Assembly: GCA_027924585.1 (NCBI GenBank)
Contig: BSBM01000870.1
Coordinates: 3,781,001 to 3,845,000 of the forward strand
Direction of reading: 5' to 3'
Length of the DNA stretch: 64,000 bases
From: Larix kaempferi
Lineage: Eukaryota; Streptophyta; Pinopsida; Pinales; Pinaceae
Position 1 is the first letter of the stretch. Each line of letters opens with the position of its first letter. The notes beneath the pieces were generated by a model, which saw only the letters and a program-made list of their open reading frames with translations, was not told where the DNA came from and did no database searches. This document shows positions 47,601 through 60,344 of the stretch, in pieces. Position numbers and translations under genes: made by a program.

Positions 47601-47947
47601 GGGGTTCACTTCGCACTGATGTCAACAAACACCAACCAGACACCCTTAAGCATCGGCCCAGAAAGGTTTTACCCTTTCCAACAATACCAGTAGATCGAGT
47701 GAGGTCTCACCCGAGATGTCTAAGGGGGCCTGTAGGAACCAAGTTTCCACAGTTAGGAGAAGACATGCTCTATTCTACTCTCAGTCGACACAAGCCAGAT
47801 ATTTCCATTCACATCATAACATCATATTATCATCCTAGTAATCCTTTTCTGCATTATCACTTCATAGTTAGTGAATTAGGAAAATCAACAAGGCATGTTT
47901 GAGGAATCTGCGATACATAACATATCTGCAAAAGTATCTAATGCGAT
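47601..47947 (-). repeat. Block repeated from 16428-16774 (probable Gypsy-2 right LTR part)
   Basis: 347 bp, the same length as the left block, sharing GGGGTTCACTTC, GGTCTCACCCGAGATGTCTA and CATCATAACATCATATTATC. The match ends sharply at ATGCGAT, after which TGTTGTCACTC begins. Confidence 0.75.
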
Positions 47948-48942
47948 TGTTGTCACTCAAGATTTACCCTTAGGTTGCAGAAGGATAACCCAGAGGCAAC
48001 TATTGCAAACCAATCTTTAGGGGGAGAGCTGGCTTCTTTCCTACCAGAGAGGGCTCTCTCAAAATATGAATACAAAGGTCAGAAACACTTTTCAAGAAAC
48101 ATGTATTTCCATTTTATAGTTTGGATGAAAACACATAAATCACATTGGGCATGGAGTCACATCTGAGATTTCTAGAAACCATCAGAAAATAAACAACATT
48201 GATCTTGATGAAGGAAAGGAAGTTACTATCTCACAGTCAAGTTCTTTTAGCAGGCAATATTTGAAAGAAAATTAAACAAACCCATCAACATTAAGCATCA
48301 ACATAGATGAATTTAACATCGACTTTAGAGGAAAACATGGAACACTTAGGTGCAATTAAGACATAGCATGATTTGAATGAATTCTATATTAAAACTAACA
48401 CGTTCACCATAAGCATAAGACGAAAGACAATATGGAATATATTCACTGGAAAAACAATTTACGAAGAAAAGAAAATTAAATGATGCAACACAACAACACA
48501 TGAATCTTCATCCTTCAAAATAAGCTTTATTTCCGCAAGGCAAAAATTTACAAAAAACAAAGAATACTCTCAGTGCCAGAATGTCTTTTACTGTTACGGG
48601 TTTCCAACCCCTTTTTCTTCATTACCTATGAATATATATAGGTATGTTTCAACCCTTAGGCTCGAGTTATCCTAATAGAAAGTTGTTACAAAACTTGTGA
48701 CACCTATACAAACAGGTATTTGTTTCTGAGAACATAAACAAATATTGACAGACCGACCTAACTGATTTTACATGTGTCACTGTACGATTGCTAACTACAA
48801 CAGCTCCTAAACAACTGGCAGGTCTTAAGTGGTCCCAAAGTATAAAAGAATATTACATATTAAAAAATATTATGAACCAGACTGATATGACGGGATGCAA
48901 AATATCATAAAACAAAATGCCACTCTATGTCTGAGTTATTAC
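47948..48942 (-). other. Unassigned stretch, possibly an LTR
   Basis: Starts TGTTGTCACTC exactly where the Gypsy-2 block stops, and ACTCA at 48941-48945 could be its far end. A minus-strand TATA-like sequence (CTATATATATTC) lies at about 48630-48641. No second copy or target duplication was found, so this is only a possibility. Confidence 0.25.
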
Positions 48943-50189
48943 TCAGCCTTGTGGGTCGAAGAAATCTCCCACCTCCAGGGAATCGACCACTTGTTTTTTT
49001 TCCACGGAAAGAGGTGGCGCCACCTCCTCAGTGGGAACAACAAAATCTTTGATAATCTCCATGGTTTGGTGGGTGCACTCCTCGACCTTTCGGGTCTTTC
49101 TCTTTTTACTTCGCCGAGTCTTCTTGCACACCTGTCTACCTCTATGTTCCTCAGGTTCCCTGGCAGTACTCTCCTCTATGTGGTCGCATTTTACAGGGGG
49201 TGGGGAAATGTGATTATCCTCCCAATCGGACCACACCTACTCCAGTGAAAAAATCACTTTGGCCTCTTGATCCCTTTCCATGATTGGATCCCAAATGAAA
49301 GATACCTGGGATTTTGGGACTACCACCTTTTTCAAGCACTAGTGCGAATAGTAAACTTTTGGGAGCCCATTTATAATGACTGTGATAATAATGATAACAA
49401 GGAGTAATCATTTTGGTGTGATCATCCGACTGGACTCTCCAAATGAGCAAGAATGATGACTGAGATCCGGATGCGTGTCAAACAGATTTATCCATATTTT
49501 CACGTCAAGTGAAAAAGCATATGATGGATCCGATGTGGCCTAGTTCCTTTGGGCTATAATTAGCTAGCATCAAGGATGCTTTCCAACCACCCATCTCCAT
49601 GATTGGCCCAGCACCATCGATATTGATCTCGTTCAAATCTAGACTGTTCAAAGATGCACCTCTTACTGCGTTTTGCAAATCTAGGACTACGTTGATGCCC
49701 CGTGCACCTGCGCCACCATTTAACCGGGAGCAGATTCTTCACATTTTTAATCCTTTCTGCAATGTTTAAAAATTAGGGCTTTGGATCATTTCACCCTCCA
49801 GCTACAATTACACATCTATAGCTCTTGTTTGGCATCCCTTTGGTTTCTATGACCTGAAAACTGAGGCCCCCATTTACTATATTCAGGGTCCTAACTCTCC
49901 CAGTTGCCCAAGATAAAACAACTTCTGCTTAACAAATTCCAGGGAAAATTTCCTTGGGGTTAGGAAAGTCGGAAGCATGTGAGGTTTCTTCACAAACCCA
50001 TATACTCTGAGTACCGTGTGCTGCTTGTACAAAATACAGTCCTCGATTGCTAAATCTTGCCTTGACTGCATGAAAGTATTCATATCGTGCAGGACTCTTG
50101 CTAGCTCTTCTGCACAAACCCACTCGTGAACCTCCAACGCTGACAGCTCTGAATCCTAGGTTTTTTGGCACCTTCACCGCTGCACACAT
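48943..50189 (-). pseudogene. Decayed unknown (gag-like) reading frame with TATA box
   Basis: From ATG 50189 the minus strand reads MCAAVKVPKNLGF, then a shift to a frame with LEVHEWVCAEELARVL, DLAIEDCILYKQHTVLRVYG, KKPHMLPTFLTPRKF and LEFVKQKLFYLGQ (to 49883). Later pieces include NGGLSFQVIETKGMPNKSY, a Lys/Arg-rich patch (KKTRRSKKRKTRK, about 49110) and a C-terminus EVGDFFDPQG at 48943. The order and character suggest a gag-like protein or a hypothetical plant protein; I do not recognise a function. Several stops and shifts make it a pseudogene. Confidence 0.5.
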
Positions 50190-50250
50190 GCCTGGATCTT
50201 CCCGATGCCGCTACGGAGAACACAAATGTCAACTCTTCACGTGACTTTCT

Positions 50251-50260
50251 CCTTTTATAA
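50251..50260 (-). promoter_or_regulatory. TATA box upstream of the 50189 start, with G-box-like site
   Basis: The minus strand reads TTATAAAAGG about 62 bp before ATG 50189. TCACGTGA, containing CACGTG, lies at 50237-50244 between them. Confidence 0.45.
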
Positions 50261-51264
50261 CCCGACCCCAACCAACTCCTTTACTCCTCTTCTGGCAGTC
50301 ACTGATCCCGACCATCGGTCCTTTGTGCCGTGATCTGGGCCATCGAATTGGTGGTCCTTTTTACATCCTCCCTCGTGTGATCATCCTCCATCGTCGAATC
50401 TATTCCGTGGTCAAACGTCACTGTCGATCTTCATAGTTGCACCCATAGCAGGCTGTTTCGCATGGACATCTAGCCGTTTTCCTTTACCACCCTTCCAGTC
50501 TGCAGAACGCTGAGGGGTCACCATGTGTCTAGTGGTTCCAGATTCTACATCTGCCTTCCTCTCTATCTCGCCGTGCATCTCCATGCTGTGGAATCCTTCC
50601 CAAATAATCGATCTATCTTCTGGGATGATCAACGGTGGGATCTACAGGGATTTTAACCATGGTATGACCTGGCCTCCCTGCCTGGTTCCTCTTATTGATC
50701 ATGCTTCTTTCCCGGTGGGAGCCTTCATCATCATTGATATCTCTCACCGAAATCCCCATTGCTAGATTCTCCCCATCTCACGCTTCCTTTAGCCGGCCTT
50801 TAAGACTATAGGATCCCTAGTCCCACCTCCATCCTGGCTGTAGATCTCCATCATGCTGAAATTGGGGAGGGGTCCCCCAAAATCGATTTCTTGGGCCCCA
50901 AAGCATTTTTCCCATACCGCCTTGGCACCCTGCGGAATCACCGGAAGGTGATGCATAGCAAGCAGTTTCTATTTCTGTGACAGCTCTTATATGCTACTCC
51001 TCTGTGCTACTTGACATCACGGAAATCTTGCAGGACCATTGATCTAGCGATCAATGGTTGGTCCTTCAGGGACTCGCCCGCCATTTAACCTTTCTGTCAG
51101 GCTTCTGCTCGTTAAACCCCACACTAATTTGGTGTTGGAAACTCAGCTCCACTATCGATCTTTCTCCCACTTTCGACCTCCATCGGTTATTTCTTGCTTC
51201 AGGGTTTTTCCGAGACTTTTTGGTAAGTTTTAGTTTCCTTGCTTAGCTCCAGTCAGCGGTCATG
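50261..51264. other. No gene seen
   Basis: Relatively GC-richer sequence for this window. Short open stretches on both strands (for example 50411-50632 and 50523-50765 overlap head to head) are not supported by any motif. Confidence 0.45.
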
Positions 51265-51478
51265 TGGCATAGACCCCTCAAAGGATCGGGCGCTTCCCCT
51301 TATGCAAAGTCCTAGGCTCCACTAGTCACAAATTTTCACTTTCTACCCCCATTTTCCCTTCGAAAAATGTCTGGCATGGACCCCTCAAAGGATCAGGCGC
51401 TTCCCCTTATGCAAAGTCCTAGGCTCCACTAGTCACAAATTTTCACTTTCTACCCCCATTTTCCCTTCGAAAAATGTC
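51265..51478. repeat. 107 bp tandem duplication
   Basis: Two adjacent copies (51265-51371, 51372-51478) starting TGGCATRGACCCCTCAAAGG, with about two differences, so the duplication is recent. Confidence 0.9.
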
Positions 51479-54400
51479 TGTCCTAACAAATGGATCCAAT
51501 TGGGGATGCTATCCTCCCTGTGAGGTAGCAAAGGACCCGTAGACCATGTGTCTGACCCATTGGGCTGCTCCCAACCTTTTCTGAAATCTTCGACCTGCTT
51601 TGACCTGCAACCATCCACTAAAAAATACACTAAATGTTTTTTGAACTGAAACTTGAAACTGAAAATTGAACTACTCTATTGAAACCAAATTGAAAACTGC
51701 TGAAAAAGATGCTCGCCATGTCGAGCTTATTCATGTACATATCACCCTACCCTATGCTCCTGAAATGACTGCAATGTCAGGCTATACAAAAGTGCCAATG
51801 TAACCAATCAAGCAACTGATCCAATAAGCAAACCTTCTCATCATGCTTGACTAAAATCAGAAAACAAGAACATAATGGAAAAAATAATGATGATAGGTGT
51901 TGTACAGGAAAATACCTTATAGTGGGGGAGACGACACTACCAGCTTACATTCATGTTTTGCATTAGTTACTACAAACAGAAAGAGGATTAGGGTTCTGAA
52001 GTTGTACCTTTTTAACGATGGCTGATACCAGCTTTTGCCCAAACTTCCACGATGATGAACCTGCAAAAACAAGTTAACCTTCCTCAGCGTATCTTGACTA
52101 TAATAAATATGATGAAATTGGAAACAATTAAACATCAACTACAACCAGTTATTCAATCAAATAGACATTCAATTGGGACGAGAAGGGTATTTCCACCTTT
52201 TATTGTCAAAGAAATGTAGATAAGTATAGATATACTTTATCTGTCCAGACACTTTTGCAACCGAGTTCTGGACTCCTGCTCCTCACAATGACATAAGAAT
52301 TCCTCCAGCACAACAATAGCTTATCATTCCTTCTAAGTTCTTTCTCTCATGGCTTCCCCTTGTATTTATGGGACATGGTAGGCAATTCAATTCAAGAGGT
52401 GGTTGAATTGGGAGGTTGGGGAAGTTGTAGAACCAACTTCAACTAATCCCAATTCATAATATTAATATATTTTTTCATTTCATCTTAAGATGTGCATAGG
52501 TTTCATACAACTAGACTAGTGCACAGTATGCAACTTTTGCATTTGACAACTTGTGTTTGCAACATTTTGGAGGATGTGCGTAGGTTTGCTTTAATAAGAC
52601 CAAAATTCATAACATAGGATGACTATGGAAATAGTAGCACACACATGGTGAAAACTGTAGAAAAAATATGTTTTTCAGCAGAAGTGTGTAATCTCAGCAA
52701 TAACTCATCCAAGGTTAGTCTAGCCCTTCCATCCATAGTGTCCTTTTGTGTGAACGACAGAGCAATGTGATCATGTACGGAGTAGTGCATATTTGACCTA
52801 TAACACATGCCCCCTAATGTGTGAGGTCAGAGCGAAACGATGGACGAAATACATTATAATTCCAAGTCAGAGGAGGAGCAAGAAACCGCAGAACCAAGTC
52901 ACAAAAGTACCTGAAAACAACGATCAAGGTCAACAAGCAATTACAATCTTGACATCATATAGATGTTCGTTGTGATACAACATGATCTCTGATACATAAT
53001 TGGGAGATTTATATATAGCATGGCCACTGAAATACAAGCATGGATCCATGTCGAAAATGAGAGATCATAGCCATAACAACAAGTTGGATCTATGTCTCAT
53101 GAAGAGCCAAAATGAGTGTGGCTTAGTCTTGCGCAGCTTGGGTGATAACATAAACATGGTAATGCTATCAGAGTCCCAAGGTCTTCATCCAAACAACCCA
53201 AGGTACAAACCCTAACCATGTGAATAAATGAGCTGGAGTCGAACATGGGGGGTATCGTTTTATTACTGGCCATTGATGTATACCGTTAGCAAATGCGAGG
53301 GCTTCCATCTATAATGATAATGGGGTCCAAGGTACCTAGTATGTTCTAGCAAGTGTGAATAAGTGGAATTGAAGTCGAACACTTGAAGAACCTGTCGAAT
53401 AAGAGACATTGATGTATTCCCAGTATTTAACAGTGAGGGAAACTGCCACTAATGACTGCAATCCGCAAGGTACTAACCGAAACTCTAAACTTCATTCCCA
53501 GATCAAAATGAGTTGCAGTCAATGGGAAGAATTTTCTTAGAAGGGAGGCCTTAAGGAATCCTTCATCGTCCAACATGAGGAACACTCACAAGTTTGAGTT
53601 GATTTGGAGTAGGACAAGTAACAAGATGAAACAAACTAATACCAGGATGGCTGACACATGAAGTCAATGGTAACTACAAAATGGACGACACGGGTTGTAT
53701 CCTTGAATAGTGAGCACGACACAAAAGTGACTTAGGCATTTTTTATCCTGAGGAGAAAGTGATATAAGCCTACAATGTAGGAGACATTAGCAGACTCTCG
53801 ATGTGATTGGAAGAATAACCAACTGGAGGAGTAATAAACTCTGAGATCAGGTTCACCCTAAGGTCAAAAACTAAAACCCAACTAAATGATGGACTTAAAT
53901 AGGTGTTGTGTTCAAGGATATGACTAACTTAACTGCCTTTGAAACTGAAAAGATGTAGATATACCCTTCTCTTCCCTTATTCTTGTTGGTAAAGGAATGT
54001 CCTTCTTGTTGTTTTAATGAGTCGAAGAAAGCAAACTCAATAAGCCCAACCATGTAAAAGTTTAATGAGCCCATGGGAGGAAGACTCGAGACCTTATTCA
54101 TTGTTTACAGAGTTTGAAAAAGAGACAGAAGAATACTCTATAATACTGATCTCTGGATTTTAATACCGAGTTGAGATCTGTTCTTGCTCGCCGGTGTTTT
54201 CAATTTTAAGGAGTCTGAAAAACTTAAACAATAAATCCATACACCTACCCGTGGATTTTAGTATCGAGCCCGGGTTAGTATATGCTCACTTGGTGTTTTC
54301 ATGTTTTGAGAGCCTAAAAACCCCAAAGAAGGCTCCAAAAGTCATTTTTTCTAAAGTTAGTCTTCTCCCCCAAAAAAGTGTAAAATGATGAGAGAAGAAC

Positions 54401-55321
54401 TCTTCTAGCCACAGATGACTAGAGTGTTCCTTTTTCGTAAGTAATCCACAAAAGTCCGGAAAATGGTTAAACTTATACTTAAGCAAATGTTCCTCCAATT
54501 CCTTTAACGAGTCTGAAGAGAACAAGCAAACTCGACAATCTTGTTTGTTTTTGAAAAGTCAAAACAAGGGCTTAAAATGACTTAAATAGCTTCAGGGATC
54601 ATAAGTTCATTACCTGCCAGAGAATAGAATCTCGACAACCAAGTTAGTAACCAGGACAAATTTTCTCAAATGACAAAATATTGAAACAATATGGTACCTA
54701 TACTGATCCTGTCAATGAAGAAAACAAGCCTTAAAGTTCGATGTTGAAATTATGGTGATAATTCAAAATATATAGTTAGTCTAATCCATCAAAATTTGAA
54801 AATATTAATGAATTAAAATAACATTTTTAAAAACAAAATCAAACTATACCCTTTTTGGAAAAGTGGGTAAAAATTAAAAAGCAATTTCTATAAATTGTTT
54901 CATTTTTTAAAATCAAATATCACAATTTGAAATTTAGGGCAAACTGGAGAAAAAAACTCAAGCTACCTTTGCTCGTTGTGGTCCAACCGGGTCACCAATC
55001 CAAATTATGCTTTCACCAAGTAAGTATTCTCATCCTTAGCTTGCATTTACATATAAAGTTTTCAAATTTTAGTGGTCAAAATCATTTTTTATTAAGATTT
55101 TAAACTCATTTCTGTGCGAGCACTAGTTTTCTTGCAAGAGACTAGCACACTCAACAAAAGTGCGCTAGTATTCCTATAAGATAGTCATGTTCGGGATGCT
55201 GCTGTCCATGATAGACAGTAGTGTTCACCGCAAAAACTAGGGCAAAAAATTACAAATGACCAATGTTTGATGTTTTAATGGCAGGATGGTGCTTGTGTAG
55301 CGTGAAAGGGAACATGAGGAG
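51479..55321. other. Unassigned sequence, no gene seen
   Basis: About 3.8 kb with no recognisable protein, RNA gene or element end. Around 54140-54300 two loosely similar ~100 bp segments share TGGATTTTAGTATCGAG-like and GGTGTTTTCA phrases. By position it could include the 3' LTR of the minus-strand gypsy element at the right edge, but I found no second LTR. Confidence 0.4.
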
Positions 55322-55533
55322 ATGGATCGAGAAGCTTTACAAGATCCATTAACCTTGCATTCATTGCGAAGATGTGGTTTGTTGAAATTTTATAGAACAG
55401 TCAACATGCAGGCACAAATCCGGCTGCTTGAGAGGCTTGTACAATACTGTGATGCCAATGCATTGGTATTCAATCTCCAAGGGGAGATATTGGAACTAAT
55501 GGTTGATGACATCTATTTCATCACGGGACTCTC
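55322..55533 (+). pseudogene. Plant-mobile-domain-like protein, N-terminal part
   Basis: Starts MDREALQDPLTLHSLRRCGL and contains LLERLVQYCDANALVFNLQG and DDIYFITGLS. The pattern of an LxxCGL helix followed by an F-L-GE-----DD-YFITGLS segment is that of plant mobile domain (PMD) proteins, found both in host genes such as MAIN/MAIL1 and in transposons. Copia-C interrupts it right after ITGL. It resumes at 62053. It lies convergent to the integrase/RNase H at the right edge. Confidence 0.6.
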
Positions 55534-56179
55534 TATTGATGTATTTGTAACTTTGGAAGATATTCACTTGTATATTGTATGTATTAAATTTGTACTTTGT
55601 TGTATCCCCAACGGAGATGTATTAGTCCTCCCATTGGAAGTGTCGTCATGTGTACTTGCAAGTGTCGCAAGTTATATTGTAAGTGTCGTAACTTATACTT
55701 GATGGGTCATTAGAACACCTTGTTGGGGTTGGCCCTGTATGATTAATGTGGGTCAAAGGGTTATTAAATCACCCTATTGGGGGTCGGCCCAGTCAGCATA
55801 ATGTTATGTGATTAAATTAGGGCCGACTTAGTTGAGTAAAGGTAAAGTGATGTAGTGTATAAATAGAGAGTATGTCTCTCTCATTTTACGCATTCTATTG
55901 TTCACTCACTTCCCATTAGTGAGAGAAGAGGAGGATGTGTACAAGTGGAGGAGGAGCATGCTACTGTAGATATCTATCTCTTGGGTTTTATCATGGTGAT
56001 CATTGTATTGATTCTTATTCTATCTCTGAGGAAGTTGCGGGGTTTTTCACCTTCTTGGTTTTCCCCGGTGAAATGTTTTGTGTCTCTTGTCTCTTGTCTC
56101 TTATGCTTTATATGTTGTACATGTTGTTCTTTCAGTTAAGATCCTAGATCAGAATGTATTAAATTCTGAAAAACTAACA
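55534..56179 (+). repeat. Copia-C 5' LTR
   Basis: 646 bp. TATA box GTATAAATAG at about 55857-55866. Its first bases extend the upstream PMD-like frame by chance. Confidence 0.92.
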
Positions 56180-56192
56180 TGATATCAGAGCT
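56180..56192 (+). promoter_or_regulatory. Copia-C primer binding site
   Basis: TGATATCAGAGCT, one mismatch from the tRNA-Met site, directly after the LTR. Confidence 0.88.
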
Positions 56193-57315
56193 AGCCTGAA
56201 AGAAGGCATGGTATGGCATTTATGACACTTGTTGCACTTGCGAAGCTAGGGCTTGATATAGCAAAAACCAGTCATTGTGGCACTTTCACTATAAATTCAT
56301 TTTGGAAATGTTTCAGGATCTGAAAATCTTACAGTTTGAATCTAAGATCCCCATGTACCTTGTGTCCGAAGGCGAGCCTCTAATTCATTGTACTTTCATA
56401 TTTATGATCTGTACAATATAGGGTTTCTGCCTCTTCTAGATCTCAGTCATAAACAAGTGACCTAGGAAAAAAGGTCACAACTTGGTATAGGAAGCTCCAA
56501 ATGAAATTTAGTAAAATGTGGCAGGTAGGTAACGGACTGTACTTTCATAGGTCCAATTTGCAGAGGCCGAAATTGAACCAGTGACACGTGGCACTCCATA
56601 CAAGTTCACTCTCTTGTTTTATCCCATAAACAGGTCACGTTGTGACACTTGGAATAACTCTCTCTCAGAGAATCCATTTGAGGTCAGACATATGGGGTTG
56701 GAAATTTAATGGATCAAGATACCACAGGAAGAAGTTTCAGACCCTGTATATCCAAAATTTATGAGTTACACCATAAACAATCAGGTGCATATTTCTGTCA
56801 AAATAGAATTGGATTTTGAGCACCTTCATTCATGTCTACGGGAATTTAGGGTTTTGAAGAAAGTTGGAATTTTTGTAATCGAAGACCACAGATGGATGCT
56901 CCTCATCAAAATCGAAATTTAGAGACCAAGATCGAATTTTTTGGTTGGGCAGAAGGCCGAGCTTGATCAAACCCTAGTTCGGGACTTTGATCGGAAAGGT
57001 GAAAAATTAGGGCTTCTGCAAAATTGAGAATTTTTGAAATCTGTGACCATCACTGGAAGCTCCTTGGAAAAATCAAAGTTTAGAGCTTTGGATCAAACTA
57101 TTTGGTTGGGTGAAGCTCTAGGAAACTCAAACCCTAATTCAGGGTCCTCCCTAGTGAATCCGAAAGATTGAAAAGCAAATTTGAGGGGTGAAACTTTGCA
57201 GTTTTCAAATTCTGAGTATACCAAGTTGATCAGCTCATCAAGGCGCATCTTTCTATCCATTTAGAAGTTTGAAATTCAAAATTTAAAAATTTAGGGTTTC
57301 TCTAACAAACCCTAA

Positions 57316-57513
57316 TCTAGTTCCAAATCCAGTTTCAACAAATCAAAGTGGATTAGGTTAATCCTGGAAGAGAATGAATTGGACACCTACATAAGTGAAG
57401 AAGTTCTAGTTCCAGAGGGAGATGAGGCTAAGGCCTTACATAAGAAGTCTACAAGCAATCTCGACAGGTATGACTTAAGGAGATACAAGTATGTTTTGCA
57501 ATATGTTCATGAT
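57316..57513 (+). pseudogene. Copia-C gag N-terminal remnant
   Basis: Open frame with KWIRLILEENELDTYISEEV followed by VPEGDEAKALHKK, the first part of a Copia gag capsid. It ends at TAA 57514 soon after LDRYDLRRY. The longest of the three equivalent remnants. Confidence 0.78.
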
Positions 57514-58815
57514 TAAGGTTATGATATGTTTATCTTCATAATATTGAGGTTAGTACAATATTGATTAAATTTAGACTTGTCTTATCACCCTAGTAAAAGT
57601 ATGAATGCATGTATAGGGTTATGACATTTATGATTGTACTAATGCACCATGATGTTGTATGAGGTTGATGTTGTCCGCTAACATGTAAGGTACATCAAGA
57701 AAGACAAATCAAGTTCTACATCAAGAACATATGACCATGGTGACATGAAGACAAAGACTCATGATGCTCTACTTACAAGGTATGTATAATTTGGTTCTAC
57801 AATGCTTAACCTATGAGATATGCAGATTACTAGGACAAGTCATTGAAGAGAACAAGAAGACATTATGCGGGTATGTTAGACATAACTAGCAAACATGATA
57901 ACCATGTATGTTTTTCCTATATCAAGTTAGAATCCTACCTTGAGTTAGGATCTTATACTTTTGTATGAATGATAATGTTTATCCTTGAAGTTAGAAGTTT
58001 AAGTAATCAAGGGTTTATGCATATTATGTTTCTTACTTTCATTGATGATATGACTAACTAGAAGAGTCCTATGGTCAAATAAGATTATGCATGAGTAAAA
58101 GAATTTTTCCCTGAAAATGCTAACGCTTATTACCTATGTATGAAATGATCATGACCATACATGTTAAGTTTAATTAGGATCATAATGTTTTGATAGTATT
58201 GACATTACACTAATGGATGTATGATCATGTATGAGATCTTGAGAATGACACTAGTGCACACTTAAGCATGCATAGTGTTCTAGGATGAATATAAGTTCAA
58301 GGGCAGGTAATCCAAGAAGCAAAGATCAAGAGGGAGATCACTCCAATAGTTCCTGCAAGGAAGCAAAGATTGAGAGGGAGTCCACCCTACAACTAAACAA
58401 AGATAAGTATTTAATTGTCCTTTATGATTACTTAAATGATGTTGTTCAGTCATGTACATACTTATGTTCCTAGATTTAGGATGTATATTATGCATATTAG
58501 AAAAGTTGCATTAATGAACAAGATACTAGTAATATGCAAGTAATGGGTAATTGACCTATGGTATTGTACAACATTCCATTGCTACTTATCTAGAATGAAA
58601 CCTCTTTGCTGACATGTTGGGAGTTGTGCACACTCTTAACAATGTTCTGGTAGAGATGGACGGCATCTAGAAAGTTAAGGGATATGGATAAATGTTGTAT
58701 TAGAGCATTGGCTAAGGTAATTGCATGACTGCATGACATATATTCTTATGTGTAAGATTTTGTTCTGAAAAAACTATGAGAAGTTTCTAATAATGCAATT
58801 GAATTTGACTTGTAG
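57475..58815 (+). other. Copia-C spacer between gag remnant and pol
   Basis: About 1.3 kb non-coding. Begins at CTCGACAG|GTATGACTT (57468 on) and ends GACTTGTAG|GAAAGACC (about 58816), both shared with Copia-A and Copia-B. Confidence 0.6.
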
Positions 58816-58953
58816 GAAAGACCGTGTGCCATCACCTACAAAAGAAGGACTACAACATTTGTTCCAGCAACGAATTTAAAAGAAAATTATCTATTGAAGA
58901 TATTGAGGAACCTGAAGATCCCAAGATCCGGGATACAGTAATGGAAGAATGAC

Positions 58954-60305
58954 ATGATCGAGGAATACCAGTCGATCATGAAGAATGATGTTTGGGATGT
59001 GGTCCCAAGACCTGAAGGGAAGTCTGTTGTGACTTCCAAGTGGATCTATAAGATCAAGCATGCTGCAGATGGTAGCATAGAGAAATACAAAGCGAGGTTT
59101 GTAGCTCGTGGCTTCTCCCAGAAAGAGGAAGTGTATGTGGAGTCGCCACTCAGTTTTGAGACACATGACAGGGAGTCATATGTGTGCGGGTTGAATAAAG
59201 CCCTATGTGGCCTGAAACAGGCACCCAGGACCTGGTATGGCAAGATAGATAGCTTCCTATCCAGTTTGGGCTTTACCAAGAGTAAAGCAGATTCCAACCT
59301 TTACTACAAGGTTGAGGAAAGCAATATAGTGATACTACTATTGTATGTGGATGACCTGTTTGTTACAGGTGAGGATAGATTGATTGCCGATACAAAGAGA
59401 AAGCTTGCTTTCAAGTTCGAGATGAAGGACTTGGGTATGATGCACTACTTTCTAGGCATGGAGGTGTGGCAGAGTGCAGATGGAATCTTCCTTGGACAAG
59501 GGAAGTATGCAATAGAGATCTTGAAGAGGTTCGGGATGATGGAATGCAAGACCATGGCCTCACCTATGGCATCAAAACTAAAGCTTTTGTGTGATGCTTC
59601 ATCTGATCTGGTTGATGACAGGATGTATCATCAGATGATCGGGTCCTTGACGTACCTGATGAATACATGACTAGACATTGCTTTGTGGTGAACACCTTGA
59701 GCCAGTATTTGACAGATCCAAGACATGTTCACGTGATAGCTACAAAGCATATTATGAGGTACCTGAAGGGTACAGTTGACTATGGGCTCAAGTATGAGGC
59801 GAATCAAAAGTTTAACCTGGACGGTTATGTTGATTCAGATTGGGAAGGCAGTGCCATTGATCGGAAGAGCACTTTTCGGTGCTGCTTCAGCATGGGATCC
59901 GATATGATCTATTGGTTTAGCAGGAAGCAGTCCTGTGTGGCACTGAGTACAGCTGAAGAAGAGTATGTCACAGCTTGTTCAGCTAGTTGTGAGGCAGTAT
60001 GGCTGAGGAAGCTACTATATAAGTTATTTGATCTCCCGTTGGATGCTACTGGTATCTTTTGTGACAACCAGAGTTGTGTGAAGCTGTCTGAGAACCCCGT
60101 GTTCCATGACAAGTCGAAGCACATCGAGATCAAATATCACTATATCAGGGATATGGTGCAGAGAGGAGAAGGGAAGCTCCTGTATGTTGTGATGGATGAG
60201 TAGATAGCCGATGTGTTGACCAAGCTGCTGGCCAGAGTGAAGTTTGAGTACTTTAGAGAGAGGCTTGGTGTACTTCAGATCGAGATTCATTCCAAGGGGA
60301 AGTGA
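58954..60305 (+). pseudogene. Copia-C reverse transcriptase and RNase H with RT deletion
   Basis: RT starts near SIMKNDVWDVVPRPEGKSVV, KWIYKIKHAADGSIEKYKAR, FVARGFSQKE, then jumps directly to EVYVESPLSFETHD and LKQAPRTWYGKID. The part that in complete Copia elements carries the first catalytic Asp is missing, in frame, by roughly 60 codons. The active site LLLYVDDLFVTG is intact at about 59335-59370. A TGA and frameshift near 59668 lead into RNase H: GYVDSDWEGSAIDRKS (Asp), ALSTAEEEYV (Glu), FCDNQSCVKLSENPVFHD (Asp), then TAG at 60201 before IADVLTKLLARVKFEYF. RT could not work; RNase H is nearly complete. Confidence 0.88.
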
Positions 60306-60344
60306 TGAGTCCGGGGACACAGATGCACATGATCCATTCTCACA

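Larger units (their letters stand above)
16420..47947 (-). mobile_element. Gypsy-2: Tat/Athila-like Ty3/gypsy element with nested insertions
   Basis: Reading leftward it holds leader, gag, zinc knuckle, protease, a second gag-like domain, RT, RNase H and integrase, all degenerate. LARD-2 interrupts gag and Copia-A (with Copia-B inside) interrupts the leader. A 347 bp block at 16428-16774 matches 47601-47947 and probably marks the inner part of both LTRs. No reliable target duplication was found, and the right LTR diverges beyond 47947, so the outer boundary is uncertain. Without insertions it spans roughly 10 kb. Confidence 0.72.

Noticed and set aside
50411-50765. Overlapping open frames on opposite strands
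   Set aside because: No motif, compositional signal or neighbour supports either; likely chance in GC-richer sequence.
55138-55170. Short inverted repeat ACTAGCAC...GTGCGCTAGT
   Set aside because: Arms are about 8-10 nt and no T-run, flanking duplication or partner copy was seen; could be chance.
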